Positions 15,613 through 25,133 of a stretch of 64,000 bases of DNA are shown piece by piece. A model generated the notes under the pieces. That model saw nothing but the letters and a program-made list of their open reading frames with translations. It ran no database searches and was not told the DNA's origin. Each line of letters opens with the position of its first letter. The first letter of the stretch is position 1. The position numbers and the translations under genes were made by a program. This DNA comes from Bacillota bacterium (GTDB lineage Bacteria > Bacillota > Clostridia > Lachnospirales > Lachnospiraceae). The stretch spans positions 1 through 64,000 of the forward strand of contig JAEZGK010000058.1 of the NCBI GenBank assembly GCA_023437365.1. Direction: 5' to 3'.

Positions 15613-16530
15613 CTACTCCTCACGATAACCAAAATTCTTCATCAGAAAATCGCTGTCTCTCCAGTCCTTCTTGACTTTTACCCAAAGCTGAAGATTCACC
15701 TTACAATCCAAAAGGTTCTCTATTTCCTTCCTCGCATGAGTACCGATCTGCTTCAACATGCTTCCGCCCTTACCGATGATGATTCCTTTATGGGAATCTC
15801 TCTCACAGACAATGGTGGCATCAATATCGATCAGACCGCTGCCGTGTTCCCTGCCTCCGTCGCGTTCCTTCATACGGTCTATACTGACGGCAATTCCATG
15901 AGGGATCTCGTCATCCAGGAGCCTGAGTGCCTTTTCTCTGATCAATTCCGCAACAATTTGCCGCTCCGGCTGATCAGTAACAGTGTCCTCATCATAATAC
16001 ATGGGACCCTCCTGCATATATTTAAAAATCTGCTCCATCAATGCTTCGGTATTCTCGCCCTTCAATGCCGAGACAGGGATGATTTCCGCAAAGTTGCAGA
16101 TATCCTTATAGGCTGCGATAAAAGAAAGTATTTCATCCTTTTTTACCGTATCAATCTTATTGATGACCAGAAATACCGGTGTCTTTACCTTCTTCAATTG
16201 TTCGGCAATATGCTGCTCTCCGGCGCCGATAAAGGTTGTGGGTTCTACCAGCCAGAGAACGATATCCACCTCACTCATGGTACGCTCCGCCACATTCACC
16301 ATATACTCGCCAAGCTTATTCTTCGCCTTATGGATACCCGGAGTATCCAGGAAGATTACCTGCCCCCGTTCCTCCGTATAGACCGTCTGAATCCTATTGC
16401 GGGTAGTCTGCGGCTTATTTGAAGTAATTGCTATCTTCTGTCCGATTAGCCTGTTCATCAGGGTGGATTTGCCAACATTCGGTCTGCCAATCAGGGTAAC
16501 AAAGCCTGACTTAAATTTTGCATTCTGCAT
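15613..16530 (-). CDS. era: GTPase Era
   Basis: A 305-residue Ras-like GTPase with a C-terminal KH domain that binds the 3' end of 16S rRNA during 30S assembly. G1 is GRPNVGKST, G3 DTPGIH, G4 NKID; the KH loop is IIGKGGSMLKQIG, ending VKKDWRDSDFLMKNFGY as is typical. AAAGGTAC precedes the ATG at 16530. It is followed by the YqzL-like gene and recO in the usual Firmicute order. Confidence 0.96.
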   Translation of the reverse strand: MQNAKFKSGFVTLIGRPNVGKSTLMNRLIGQKIAITSNKPQTTRNRIQTVYTEERGQVIFLDTPGIHKAKNKLGEYMVNVAERTMSEVDIVLWLVEPTTFIGAGEQHIAEQLKKVKTPVFLVINKIDTVKKDEILSFIAAYKDICNFAEIIPVSALKGENTEALMEQIFKYMQEGPMYYDEDTVTDQPERQIVAELIREKALRLLDDEIPHGIAVSIDRMKERDGGREHGSGLIDIDATIVCERDSHKGIIIGKGGSMLKQIGTHARKEIENLLDCKVNLQLWVKVKKDWRDSDFLMKNFGYREE

Positions 16531-16673
16531 TCTATAACCTGTACCTTTCTAATTTTATCCCTTTTTATTTCAGCTTTTCTCTTTCGTATCTTTCTTTATT
16601 CATCCTTTGTGTTAAGGAATGCTTTTTCGAAATTGCTGTCATCTTCTCGAAATCCCGAGCGGAATAGATTTCA

Positions 16674-19610
16674 TTACATAAGGCTTTTGACTTCCTTGAA
16701 CAGCTCCTTATTCTCAATAATTCTTCCTTCATTACCGATGACACAAATATTACCGGCAGCAAGCACTGCCGCTATCATTTTATGACAGGCACGGAGGTCC
16801 TCCACACTGACATTCAGCACCTGATCCCTTTCCTTCTGTAAGTCCGCTTCGGTAATCTTGCCAAGATACATGCTTAAGGATCGTTTGCCCTTGGCCTGAG
16901 GGGTCAGTGGTGTATCCAGCGTACTGAAGGTACCGATGATATACTTTGTGATATCACGTTCCTCCGCATCGAAGTTCTTCACATATTCTACCGCCTTCTC
17001 ATATACCTCATTGGTTTCTTTCAGGTTAGGATCACGGTAGGAGGTAAAATATCCGTCTCCATCCACACCGGAAAAACCGCACATACATCCGTAAGCACCG
17101 CCCTTCACACGGACGTTGATCCAGAGATAATCATAGCTTAAAATTGTCTTCAGCACCTTCAAGGCTCCGTGATATTCATAGCCCGCTTTAAGGAAATTAC
17201 CGGCTCTGGCAACATACTGAACCTGTAAAGCTGTCTTAAAGCCTTCATTTAAGCAGACCGGTGTCAAAGAGGAGGTATCATATGCTTCGAACAGCTTATG
17301 ATCGGCTGTCTCTCTGATCCCACCGCAGAAGGTCTGGAATTTATCACTGAAACGTTCAAAGCCTTCCCCATCCGCCGTAATACTGACCAGCAGATTCTCC
17401 CTGGTAAAGATCATCTGCATCAATTCCGTCAGCTTTACCACAGTAAGCTCGGCTCTTTCTGCAAAATTCTCATTCAGTTCCTCTATGAATTTATAGAATG
17501 AAATTCCTGTCGTTATCTCCTTATATAAACCGTGTACAGAATAGTAGGACATAGCCCGGTCCACTGCTACGGAATGCCCTGCCGAATTGAAATGCATCTG
17601 CAGCTTGGACTTCATCTCGCCGACAATCTCCTTCAATCTCTTGGTATCCGTGAGTATGGTGCGGTGCAGCATCTCCTCAAGAAGACGAAAGGCCTCCGAC
17701 AGATTATCATACAGCACCTTCGCCGAAAATTCAAATACAGGATAATATTGATCCGTACTTCCCTTCACGGAAAAGCTCCTCACATTCGTACTGATTCCGC
17801 CGGTATGGATGTTCACCTCATTGGAAAGATCTAAATAGGTGTAATTCTCCGTATCCACATATCCGATCACATAAGATAATAAGGATGCATACGGGAGCAG
17901 TTCCTTCGGCACCTCTCTGAGATTGAACAGCAAGCGCAGATATGCGATTTTATTGGTATATACATTATGGTGAAGGACCTTGACACCCTGAAGCTTATGC
18001 TCTTCATTGGTCAGAGGCTCTATCTTCTTCTCGATATCCTCCCTGGTCAGCAGAGGAATCGTCTCCAGCTCCTCCTTGGTAGAGGAAAGCTCCTGATATT
18101 CCCTCAGCTCTTTTGTCTGACGGATAATCTCAGAAATCTCCTCCTGACTTAGTTCTTTCTTATAAGAGGCTAGCTTGACTTTTAACTGCTCTTCCTTCTC
18201 GGCATTTAATCCGGACTTTGGCTTAAGGATCACAATGCTGGAGAAGGTGTTCTCCAACATATACTCTTTGATAATCTTCTCATAATAACCAGTTCCGATC
18301 TTATTCTTTAGAAAGTCGTAACCGGTGGTGTCCTTTAGGTGCAGGAATGGCTTTTTATCATCATAAAGCCAGCTGCTCATAGCACGCAATCCGTACATGA
18401 GCCCCTTCGGAAACTGCCCGAAATCGGCTTCGCGATACTTGAATTCATAGTAATTAATCGCTGCCCGTAAGGACTTCTCGTCGATGCCCTCAGTAATCAG
18501 CTTAGCTAATACGTCTTTTATGATTGTAACAAATTGTTCCTTCATCTCTTCTTCGGAATTCTTTGCGATGATCATAAAGCTGGGCTGCAATATCTCATCC
18601 TCGAAGCCGCCGAGGATATCACTGCCGATTCCGGCATCCAGAAGTGCCTGCTTCACCGGTGCACCGGGAGCCTGAAGAAGCACATAATCCAGTACCTGAA
18701 AGGTCAGACCCAGCTCTTTATCCAAAGCATTTCCAATGACTGTATTGTAGCTTAAATAAGTGTTATCCTTCGCCTGTTCTTCCTCACTCAAGGAATAATA
18801 GGCTGAGACCTCTCGGCTGGAAGCAAAGGGCTTCTGAAGCTTAACTTCAGAATCGACCATAAGCTTATCATACTGATTCAGATATTCTTTATCCAGCCAG
18901 GTAAGTCTCTCTTCAAAATCCATTTCTCCATAAAGGTAGATATAACTGTTGGAGGGATGATAGTAGGTTCTATGGAATTCTATGAATTGTTCATAGGACA
19001 GCTTCGGTATATAATCCGGATCGCCTCCGGATTCTACTCCGTAGGAGGTATCCGGAAACATGGAGTTTTGGATCATTCTGTAAAGCATGGATTCCGGAGA
19101 AGAGAAGGCTCCCTTCATCTCATTGTATACCACGCCATTGTACTTTAGCTCATCCTCTTCCTTCTCCAGCTCATAATGCCAGCCCTCCTGGAGGAAAATC
19201 TCTTTTCTATGATATATATTCGGATACAGTACCGCATCCATATATACATGCATCAAATTCTTAAAATCCTGATCATTGATGCTTGCCACCGGGTATAAGG
19301 TCTTGTCCGGATAGGTCATCGCATTCAGAAAGGTATTCAAAGATCCCTTGGCAAGCTCGACAAAAGGGTCCTTGGCAGGAAAGCTCTTGGAACCGCAAAG
19401 TACCGAATGCTCTATGATATGCGCAACTCCTGTACTATCCGCAGGCGGTGTCCGAAAGCCGATATAAAAGACTTTATTTTTATCATCATTTGCTACAATC
19501 GCAACTCTGGCCCCTGTCTTTTTATGGACCAGCAGAGCGCCTATTCCATTCATATCTTCAAGTTTTTCCTCAAGAATTAAATCATATGAGGAAGGTATCT
19601 TATATTTCAT
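16674..19610 (-). CDS. M16C-family zinc metallopeptidase (presequence-protease type)
   Basis: A 978-residue peptidase of the insulinase clan. The inverted zinc motif HxxEH is His64-Ile-Ile-Glu67-His68 in VAHIIEHSVLCGS, and the third ligand glutamate falls in YNGVVYNEMKGAFSS. The size and the central M16C-associated domain place it with PreP/Cym1-like enzymes that clear short peptides in a closed chamber. There is no signal peptide, so it is cytosolic. GGAGG precedes the ATG at 19610. It is upstream of era with a 143-bp gap that shows no credible gene. Confidence 0.93.
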   Translation of the reverse strand: MKYKIPSSYDLILEEKLEDMNGIGALLVHKKTGARVAIVANDDKNKVFYIGFRTPPADSTGVAHIIEHSVLCGSKSFPAKDPFVELAKGSLNTFLNAMTYPDKTLYPVASINDQDFKNLMHVYMDAVLYPNIYHRKEIFLQEGWHYELEKEEDELKYNGVVYNEMKGAFSSPESMLYRMIQNSMFPDTSYGVESGGDPDYIPKLSYEQFIEFHRTYYHPSNSYIYLYGEMDFEERLTWLDKEYLNQYDKLMVDSEVKLQKPFASSREVSAYYSLSEEEQAKDNTYLSYNTVIGNALDKELGLTFQVLDYVLLQAPGAPVKQALLDAGIGSDILGGFEDEILQPSFMIIAKNSEEEMKEQFVTIIKDVLAKLITEGIDEKSLRAAINYYEFKYREADFGQFPKGLMYGLRAMSSWLYDDKKPFLHLKDTTGYDFLKNKIGTGYYEKIIKEYMLENTFSSIVILKPKSGLNAEKEEQLKVKLASYKKELSQEEISEIIRQTKELREYQELSSTKEELETIPLLTREDIEKKIEPLTNEEHKLQGVKVLHHNVYTNKIAYLRLLFNLREVPKELLPYASLLSYVIGYVDTENYTYLDLSNEVNIHTGGISTNVRSFSVKGSTDQYYPVFEFSAKVLYDNLSEAFRLLEEMLHRTILTDTKRLKEIVGEMKSKLQMHFNSAGHSVAVDRAMSYYSVHGLYKEITTGISFYKFIEELNENFAERAELTVVKLTELMQMIFTRENLLVSITADGEGFERFSDKFQTFCGGIRETADHKLFEAYDTSSLTPVCLNEGFKTALQVQYVARAGNFLKAGYEYHGALKVLKTILSYDYLWINVRVKGGAYGCMCGFSGVDGDGYFTSYRDPNLKETNEVYEKAVEYVKNFDAEERDITKYIIGTFSTLDTPLTPQAKGKRSLSMYLGKITEADLQKERDQVLNVSVEDLRACHKMIAAVLAAGNICVIGNEGRIIENKELFKEVKSLM

Positions 19611-19843
19611 ATGGTATGCCTCCGTCCATTGCTATTTTATATAATAATCAGTATGGTAATTTATAGTATATGCTTATTCATCATATCATAAAAAAAACGA
19701 TTTGTCATATAGATATCATCTGATCTCAAGCCATACTTATCCGTACCATTCTATTAAAGTTTGTACTATCTTATTAAAAATGGTAAACAATTAGACACAT
19801 TTCATAAATAATTTATAATATTACAAATTTCAACAAAACTTGT

Positions 19844-19872
19844 TTGACTTTTTAACAATAATATGTTAAATT
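19844..19872 (+). promoter_or_regulatory. Candidate promoter of the cold-shock gene
   Basis: TTGACT (19844-19849) and TAAATT (19867-19872) are 17 bp apart; TATACT at 19873-19878 is an alternative -10 with poor spacing. The region is very AT-rich and the leader would be about 50 nt. Confidence 0.4.
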
Positions 19873-19928
19873 TATACTGTCATTACTAATAGTGGTAATG
19901 AAACTATATCATGTTTTAGGAGGCTTTT

Positions 19929-20129
19929 ATGAAGACAGGAACAGTTAAGTGGTTTAACGCAAAAAAGGGCTTCGGATTTATCTCCGACGAAGAGGGCAAT
20001 GATGTATTCGTACATTTCTCTGCACTTATGATGGATGGCTTCAAGGTTTTAGAAGAGGGTGAGAAGGTATCCTTCGAGGTAGTGAAAGGGGATAAAGGTC
20101 CTCAGGCTGCGAACGTAACTAGGTTATAA
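19929..20129 (+). CDS. Cold-shock protein, CspA family
   Basis: A 66-residue OB-fold RNA/DNA chaperone: MKTGTVKWFNAKKGFGFI contains RNP1 (KGFGFI) and DVFVHFSAL contains RNP2. It starts after TTTTAGGAGG. Such proteins melt RNA secondary structure and may serve growth at any temperature. It stands alone between divergent genes and has its own terminator. Confidence 0.96.
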   Translation: MKTGTVKWFNAKKGFGFISDEEGNDVFVHFSALMMDGFKVLEEGEKVSFEVVKGDKGPQAANVTRL

Positions 20130-20219
20130 TCAACAACTACGAGAGTAATTTATATATATGTCAACATATTTATAAAGTTATCATAGGATGGGTTGTAACA
20201 GTACTTAGCATTGAATCAA

Positions 20220-20262
20220 AAAAGGATGAGCTCTGGCGTATCAGTGTCTCATCCTTTTATTT
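20220..20262 (+). terminator. Terminator of the cold-shock gene
   Basis: AAAAGGATGAG (to 20230) pairs with CTCATCCTTTT (20248-20258), followed by ATTTGTTT on the plus strand. Confidence 0.8.
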
Positions 20263-20282
20263 GTTTAACCGAAGATGAATAA

Positions 20283-20386
20283 TGTCAAAAGCACCGAAGT
20301 GCCTTCAGAATATAGTCTTGTACTATGCAAGCTCGCTTGCAGTAATGCTGGGCTGTATTCCGAAAATTACGCAGCATCCTTTGACA
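20283..20386. other. Branched inverted-repeat element between convergent genes
   Basis: TGTCAAA (20283-20289) pairs with TTTGACA (20380-20386). Inside lie a GCAC-cgaa-GTGC hairpin (20291-20302), a CAGAATA/TATTCCG pairing, and the hairpin GCAAGC-tc-GCTTGC. The whole 104 bp could fold as a multi-stem RNA. It lies between the cold-shock terminator and the end of purH and may act as the purH terminator, although no strong U-run is present. Confidence 0.5.
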
Positions 20387-20419
20387 CTATAATTATAATT
20401 TATTTAATCCTATTATTTC

Positions 20420-21973
20420 TTAATGTCTGAAATGTCTCATCCCTGTAAAGATCATTGCAATACCGTATTCATTGCATCTCTTAATGGAATCCTCATCCCT
20501 ACCGGCACCGCCAGGCTGAATGATTGCGGTAATCCCTGCCTGATGTGCGGCTTCTACACAATCATCAAAGGGGAAGAAAGCGTCGGAAGCAAGTACGGCT
20601 CCCTGAGTAACACCGTCTCCGATTAGTTCCGCGGCATGCTCGATAGATTGCTTGGTTGCCCAGATACGATTTACCTGTCCGGGTCCGATACCGATGGACT
20701 GCTTGTCCTTTGCCAATGCAATTCCGTTGGATTTCACATACTTCACGACTTTCCAGGCGAAGAGCAGATCCTCCATCTCCTTAGCCGAAGGTGTACGCTC
20801 TGTCACTACCTTCATATCCTCTTCTGTCAGGAGCTTACTATCAATGGTCTGAACGATCAGACCGCCATTAACCTTCTTCATATCATATGCATTCTCATTC
20901 TGAGGCACTTCGATATCTGCAAGCTGTAATATTCTAATGTTTTTCTTAACGGTCAGAACCTCTAACGCATCCTTTTCATAAGCGGGTGCTACCACAACCT
21001 CAAGGAAGATATTCTTCATCTCCTCCGCCATAGCCAGTGTAACCTCACGGTTGATGACCACGATACCGCCAAAGATAGAGGTTTTGTCAGCTTCAAAGGC
21101 TTTCTTCCAGGCATCGGTAATAGTATCGGCACTGCCTACACCGCAGGGATTACCGTGTTTGCAGGCAACTACGGTAGGCTCAGTGAATTCCTTCAGAAGC
21201 TCAAGAGCACCGTTGGTATCATTGATATTATTAAAGGAAAGCTCTTTGCCGTTCAACTGTACTGCATCTGTAAGCGATCCCTTCTTATTTCCGATTTCTC
21301 TGTAGAACGCTGCGGACTGATGAGGATTTTCGCCGTATCTCATATCCTGAACCTTCTCAAAGGTCATTGTCAGAGTCTCAGGAAAAGAAGTATCGTTTCT
21401 TTGCTTTTTAAGATAATCTGCTATCATGGTGTCATAGGAGGAGGTATGCATGAACACCTTCTGCATCAGATAGAACTTCGTATCCAGAGCTACTTCCTTC
21501 TTCTCCTTCAGTTCGGTGAGAACCTTCTCGTAATCTCTGGGATCAACCACTACTGCAACATCCTGGTAATTCTTGGCAGCGGAACGAAGCATGGTAGGTC
21601 CGCCAATGTCTATATTCTCCACTGCTTCGGCACGGGTCACATCCTCCTTTAGGATGGTTGCCTTAAAAGGATACAGGTTAACTACAACAATATCTATTGT
21701 TTCAATATTTAAATCTGTAAGCTGTTTCATATGGGAAGGATTACTTCTCACTGCAAGCAGGCCCGCATGTACTGCAGGATGCAGTGTCTTCACGCGTCCA
21801 TCCAGACATTCAGGGAAATCGGTGATTTCGGATATTTCAACTGCAGGTACACCTGCTTCCTTCAATTTACTGTAGGTTCCTCCGGTGGAAATAATCTCAA
21901 TTCCCAGAGCTGTCAATTCCTTTGCAAGCTCTACGATACCTGTTTTGTCCGATACACTGATTAATGCTCTCAT
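20420..21973 (-). CDS. purH: Bifunctional AICAR transformylase / IMP cyclohydrolase
   Basis: A 517-residue enzyme catalysing the last two steps of IMP synthesis. The N-terminal cyclohydrolase domain is seen in MRALISVSDKTGIVELAKEL, STGGT and the DGRVKTLHPAVHAG loop. The C-terminal transformylase has CKHGNPCGVG, the folate-binding KQSIGIGPGQVNR, and the ending MIFTGMRHFRH. GGAG precedes the ATG at 21973. It is alone here rather than within a pur cluster. The 256-bp region to the divergent gene at 22230 shows no purine-riboswitch-like fold to my eye. Confidence 0.97.
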   Translation of the reverse strand: MRALISVSDKTGIVELAKELTALGIEIISTGGTYSKLKEAGVPAVEISEITDFPECLDGRVKTLHPAVHAGLLAVRSNPSHMKQLTDLNIETIDIVVVNLYPFKATILKEDVTRAEAVENIDIGGPTMLRSAAKNYQDVAVVVDPRDYEKVLTELKEKKEVALDTKFYLMQKVFMHTSSYDTMIADYLKKQRNDTSFPETLTMTFEKVQDMRYGENPHQSAAFYREIGNKKGSLTDAVQLNGKELSFNNINDTNGALELLKEFTEPTVVACKHGNPCGVGSADTITDAWKKAFEADKTSIFGGIVVINREVTLAMAEEMKNIFLEVVVAPAYEKDALEVLTVKKNIRILQLADIEVPQNENAYDMKKVNGGLIVQTIDSKLLTEEDMKVVTERTPSAKEMEDLLFAWKVVKYVKSNGIALAKDKQSIGIGPGQVNRIWATKQSIEHAAELIGDGVTQGAVLASDAFFPFDDCVEAAHQAGITAIIQPGGAGRDEDSIKRCNEYGIAMIFTGMRHFRH

Positions 21974-22153
21974 GCTCTTTCTCCTTTTCCCTCTATATGG
22001 TTCAATAGCTCAAATCAAAGACAACAGACCCTTCGTCTTGATTCCTATTGATAGATTCTATTAAAATATTACACTAGCGAAATATTTAATTCAATTCATA
22101 ATTACTAATGATTATTATTGTCTCTCCTTATAAATGTGTACTTAAACTATTTG

Positions 22154-22182
22154 TTGCATTCGCTTCCGAATTATACTATAAT
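22154..22182 (+). promoter_or_regulatory. Sigma-70-type promoter of the DUF1461-pyk unit
   Basis: TTGCAT (22154-22159), a 17-bp spacer and a perfect TATAAT (22177-22182) lie about 40 bp before the first start codon. Confidence 0.7.
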
Positions 22183-22229
22183 GCGTTTGGAACTTTTAAC
22201 GCGCTATTTAGCATACCACGGAGGCAGTT

Positions 22230-22901
22230 ATGCGCAGATTTAAAATTACTGATTTATTAATCGGAATCATTTTTACACTTTTTTTTATCAGTATTGCCGT
22301 CGTTATTACCGTAAACTTCAGACCCCTATATTATCTTGATATTAACCTGCTTCATATCGCAGATACCTCCGGTCTAAGCCAGGATGTGATCCGGGAGAAC
22401 TATGACGCACTGATTGATTACTCATTCCCTTTTTTTCAGGGACCTCTTCAGTTCCCCACCCTGCCTTCCTCTGAGAATGCATTGATACATTTTTCAGAAG
22501 TGAAGGATATTTTTACTTCATTCTATATCCTGGGTATGATAACCTTAGTAATAGGAATGGTCATTATAATACAAAAGAGAAAAAGCAACGATTTCAGTTA
22601 CCTGCTTGTATCTTCCATAACTGCTGTAGTTCTTCCTTCGATACTTGCAATATTTCTTGCCATTAATTTTGATCGGGCTTTTGTATTATTTCATAAGTTA
22701 TTTTTTAAGAATGATTACTGGCTTTTTGACCCGACGACCGATCCGGTGATTACTATCCTGCCGGACACCTTTTTTATGCACTGCGCCCTATTGATGATAG
22801 TTATTGTGGTTTTATTCAGTATTGCCTTCCTTACCGTATACCTATGGAAAAAGCAGCATTCAGGAATTAAATTCCGCAAGTTGAAAGGATTAAAATTCTA
22901 A
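22230..22901 (+). CDS. DUF1461 (TIGR01906) integral membrane protein
   Basis: A 223-residue protein with an N-terminal membrane helix (residues 9-29), an extracytoplasmic loop with PLYYLDINLLHI and FFQGPLQFPTLP, and three more membrane helices. The segment FFKNDYWLFDPTTDPVITILPDTFF is the signature of the TIGR01906 family. The function is unknown. It is 11 bp upstream of pyk and shares its promoter. Confidence 0.85.
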   Translation: MRRFKITDLLIGIIFTLFFISIAVVITVNFRPLYYLDINLLHIADTSGLSQDVIRENYDALIDYSFPFFQGPLQFPTLPSSENALIHFSEVKDIFTSFYILGMITLVIGMVIIIQKRKSNDFSYLLVSSITAVVLPSILAIFLAINFDRAFVLFHKLFFKNDYWLFDPTTDPVITILPDTFFMHCALLMIVIVVLFSIAFLTVYLWKKQHSGIKFRKLKGLKF

Positions 22902-22912
22902 AGGAGTTTATT

Positions 22913-24340
22913 ATGAGAAAAACAAAAATTATATGTACTCTTGGACCAGCTACTGATGATGATACTGTATTGCGTGAAATGTTTCTCTCAGGAATGGATG
23001 TGGCACGCTTTAACTTCTCCCATGCCACCCATGAGGAACATCTCGCCAGATTACAAAAAATTGAAAAGCTTCGGGATGAACTGGGTATCCCCGTGGCTAC
23101 TCTCCTGGATACGAAGGGTCCGGAAATTCGTCTTTGTACCTTCAAGGACAATAAGAAAGTACACTTAAAGGAAGGGCAGACCTTCACTCTTACTTCAAGA
23201 GAAGTTGAGGGTGATGAGAAGCAGGTATCCATATCTTACCCGAACCTCATCTATGACATTGACGCCGGAACAACCATTTTAATTGATGATGGATTGGTAG
23301 AGATGATGGTAAAGGAGGTTACTGCTACCGATATCATCTGTACCGTGAAAAACGGCGGTATCATTTCCGACAGAAAGGGTGTTAATGTCCCCGGAGTCCA
23401 TCTGTCCATGCCCTTCATCAGCGATAAGGATCGTGAGGATATTCTTTTCGGTATTAAGCAGAACTTTGACTTTATTGCCGCTTCCTTCGTCAGTACAGCA
23501 GATGATATCAGGGAAATCCGTAAGATGCTGAACAAGCACAATTCACAAACGAAGGTTATTGCTAAAATAGAGAATTATCATGGTGTAGAACATATTGATG
23601 ATATCATAGAGGCATCTGACGGTATCATGATAGCCCGTGGTGATATGGGCGTAGAGATACCTTACGAGGAGGTTCCTGTACTTCAGAAGCTGATTATTAA
23701 AAAGGTCTACCAGGCTGGTAAACAGGTCATCACTGCAACTCAGATGCTTGATTCCATGATCAAGAATCCCAGACCTACCAGAGCAGAGACCACAGATGTA
23801 GCCAATGCAATCTATGACGGAACCAGTGCCATCATGCTTTCCGGTGAGACTGCCGCCGGCGCTTATCCTGTAGAGTCCTTAAAGACTATGGTAAAAATTG
23901 CATCGCGTGCTGAGGCAGACATTGATTATAAGAAACGCTTCCGTCTTCAGGAGGTTTGTCAGTCACCGGACATCACAGATGCGATTTCCCGTGCGACTGT
24001 AACCACTGCACATGATCTGAATGCAAAGATGATTATCACCGTAACCACGTCCGGCAAGACTGCACGTATGATCTCCCGTTATCGTCCGGATTGTCAGATC
24101 CTGGGTTGTAGCACCGATCCGATGGTTTGTAGGCAGCTAAATATGGCTTGGGGTGTAACACCTCTCCTGATTGCGGTAGAGCATGACACCTTTGAATTAT
24201 TCGATCATGCGATTCAGGCGGTAGAAAATGCCGGTTTTCTTCAGGACGGTGAACTTGCTGTTCTAACAGCCGGAGTTCCGCTTGGAACCTCCGGTACCAC
24301 GAACCTGATCAAGGTTCAGATTGCAGGAAGCAAATATTAA
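22913..24340 (+). CDS. pyk: Pyruvate kinase
   Basis: A 475-residue enzyme converting PEP and ADP to pyruvate and ATP. It starts MRKTKIICTLGPATDDD and carries the active-site segment (VIAKIENYHGVEHIDDII, then IMIARGDMGVEIP) and TATQMLDSMIKNPRPTRAETTDVANA. It lacks the extra C-terminal PEP-utilising domain of some clostridial enzymes. AAAGGAG precedes the ATG. With ppdK nearby, both directions of the PEP/pyruvate step are available. Confidence 0.97.
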   Translation: MRKTKIICTLGPATDDDTVLREMFLSGMDVARFNFSHATHEEHLARLQKIEKLRDELGIPVATLLDTKGPEIRLCTFKDNKKVHLKEGQTFTLTSREVEGDEKQVSISYPNLIYDIDAGTTILIDDGLVEMMVKEVTATDIICTVKNGGIISDRKGVNVPGVHLSMPFISDKDREDILFGIKQNFDFIAASFVSTADDIREIRKMLNKHNSQTKVIAKIENYHGVEHIDDIIEASDGIMIARGDMGVEIPYEEVPVLQKLIIKKVYQAGKQVITATQMLDSMIKNPRPTRAETTDVANAIYDGTSAIMLSGETAAGAYPVESLKTMVKIASRAEADIDYKKRFRLQEVCQSPDITDAISRATVTTAHDLNAKMIITVTTSGKTARMISRYRPDCQILGCSTDPMVCRQLNMAWGVTPLLIAVEHDTFELFDHAIQAVENAGFLQDGELAVLTAGVPLGTSGTTNLIKVQIAGSKY

Positions 24341-24374
24341 TGAAGCAAAATGAGGTTCTATAACAAATAAAATA

Positions 24375-24436
24375 GGCTATATATTAATCTCGGATTGAAG
24401 CTCCCTGCTCCGATGATTGATATATAGCCAATTTTT
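24375..24436 (+). terminator. Terminator of pyk
   Basis: GGCTATATAT (24375-24384) pairs with ATATATAGCC (24420-24429); part of the interior (CGGA/TCCG) also pairs, and AATTTTTG follows on the plus strand. Confidence 0.75.
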
Positions 24437-24702
24437 GCGATTTATAATATTTTTCCTTCTAACCTTCTCGCATATTTTATCACTTTATCTCTTTTATCTG
24501 TTTATCTTTATCTTTTATCACTTGTCTTTTATCTCTTGTATACTGTACCCATAGCTGTGGACACATTATTTAGAAAGGACCCGTCTTTAAGACACCTTTT
24601 CTAAATAGATCCTTAGTTATGGACACTCGCTATTGTTGTTCCCATTTTCTTGGACACATCCTTTTATTCATGGTATTCTTAATTCAGAACTGGAGGAATA
24701 TC

Positions 24703-25122
24703 ATGAGCAGAAGTCAGTTTACCGTTGAACAAATGCAATTATTACGTCAGAATCCATACACTCATAGTGTTACTAGGACCAGATTATCCTTTACTAAGAA
24801 ATTTAAGGAAATCTTCCACACTGAATATCAGGCAGGTGAATCTCCAAAGCAGATCCTAATAGACCATGGTTATGATACTGAAATCCTTGGTGAGAGCCGG
24901 ATCTGGAACATTTCTAGTCGCATTCAGGATCAATACAAAAAAAATGGCGAGTTTCACGAAGGTCATGGCCCTCGAAGATTGGTAAAACCAAACACATCAG
25001 CATTTAATAACCCTATATCTGAAAAAGAGGAATTAAAGCAGCTTAGGCATGAAGTTGATTATCTGAAGCAGGAAGTTGAGTTTTTAAAAAAAATTTCCTC
25101 GATCAGAACCACAAAGAAGTAG
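24703..25122 (+). CDS. IS3-family OrfA (helix-turn-helix, leucine-zipper)
   Basis: A 139-residue protein that starts MSRSQFTVEQMQLLRQNP after CTGGAGGAATATC; an earlier in-frame ATG has no ribosome site. The N-terminal half resembles the DNA-binding helix-turn-helix of IS3 OrfA (ESPKQILIDHGYDTEILGE). The end is a leucine zipper (EELKQLRHEVDYLKQEVEFLKK) used for multimerisation. A run of eight A lies near its 3' end (25086-25093), where -1 slippage leads into orfB. Confidence 0.85.
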   Translation: MSRSQFTVEQMQLLRQNPYTHSVTRTRLSFTKKFKEIFHTEYQAGESPKQILIDHGYDTEILGESRIWNISSRIQDQYKKNGEFHEGHGPRRLVKPNTSAFNNPISEKEELKQLRHEVDYLKQEVEFLKKISSIRTTKK

Positions 25123-25133
25123 GTGCATGGCTC

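Noticed and set aside
16565..16762. 65-codon open frame downstream of and overlapping the M16C peptidase 3' end
   Set aside because: It overlaps the peptidase in another frame, has no ribosome site and no recognisable composition; treated as chance.
21974..22229. Purine riboswitch in front of purH
   Set aside because: No conserved three-way junction sequence or terminator stem could be found on the minus strand.
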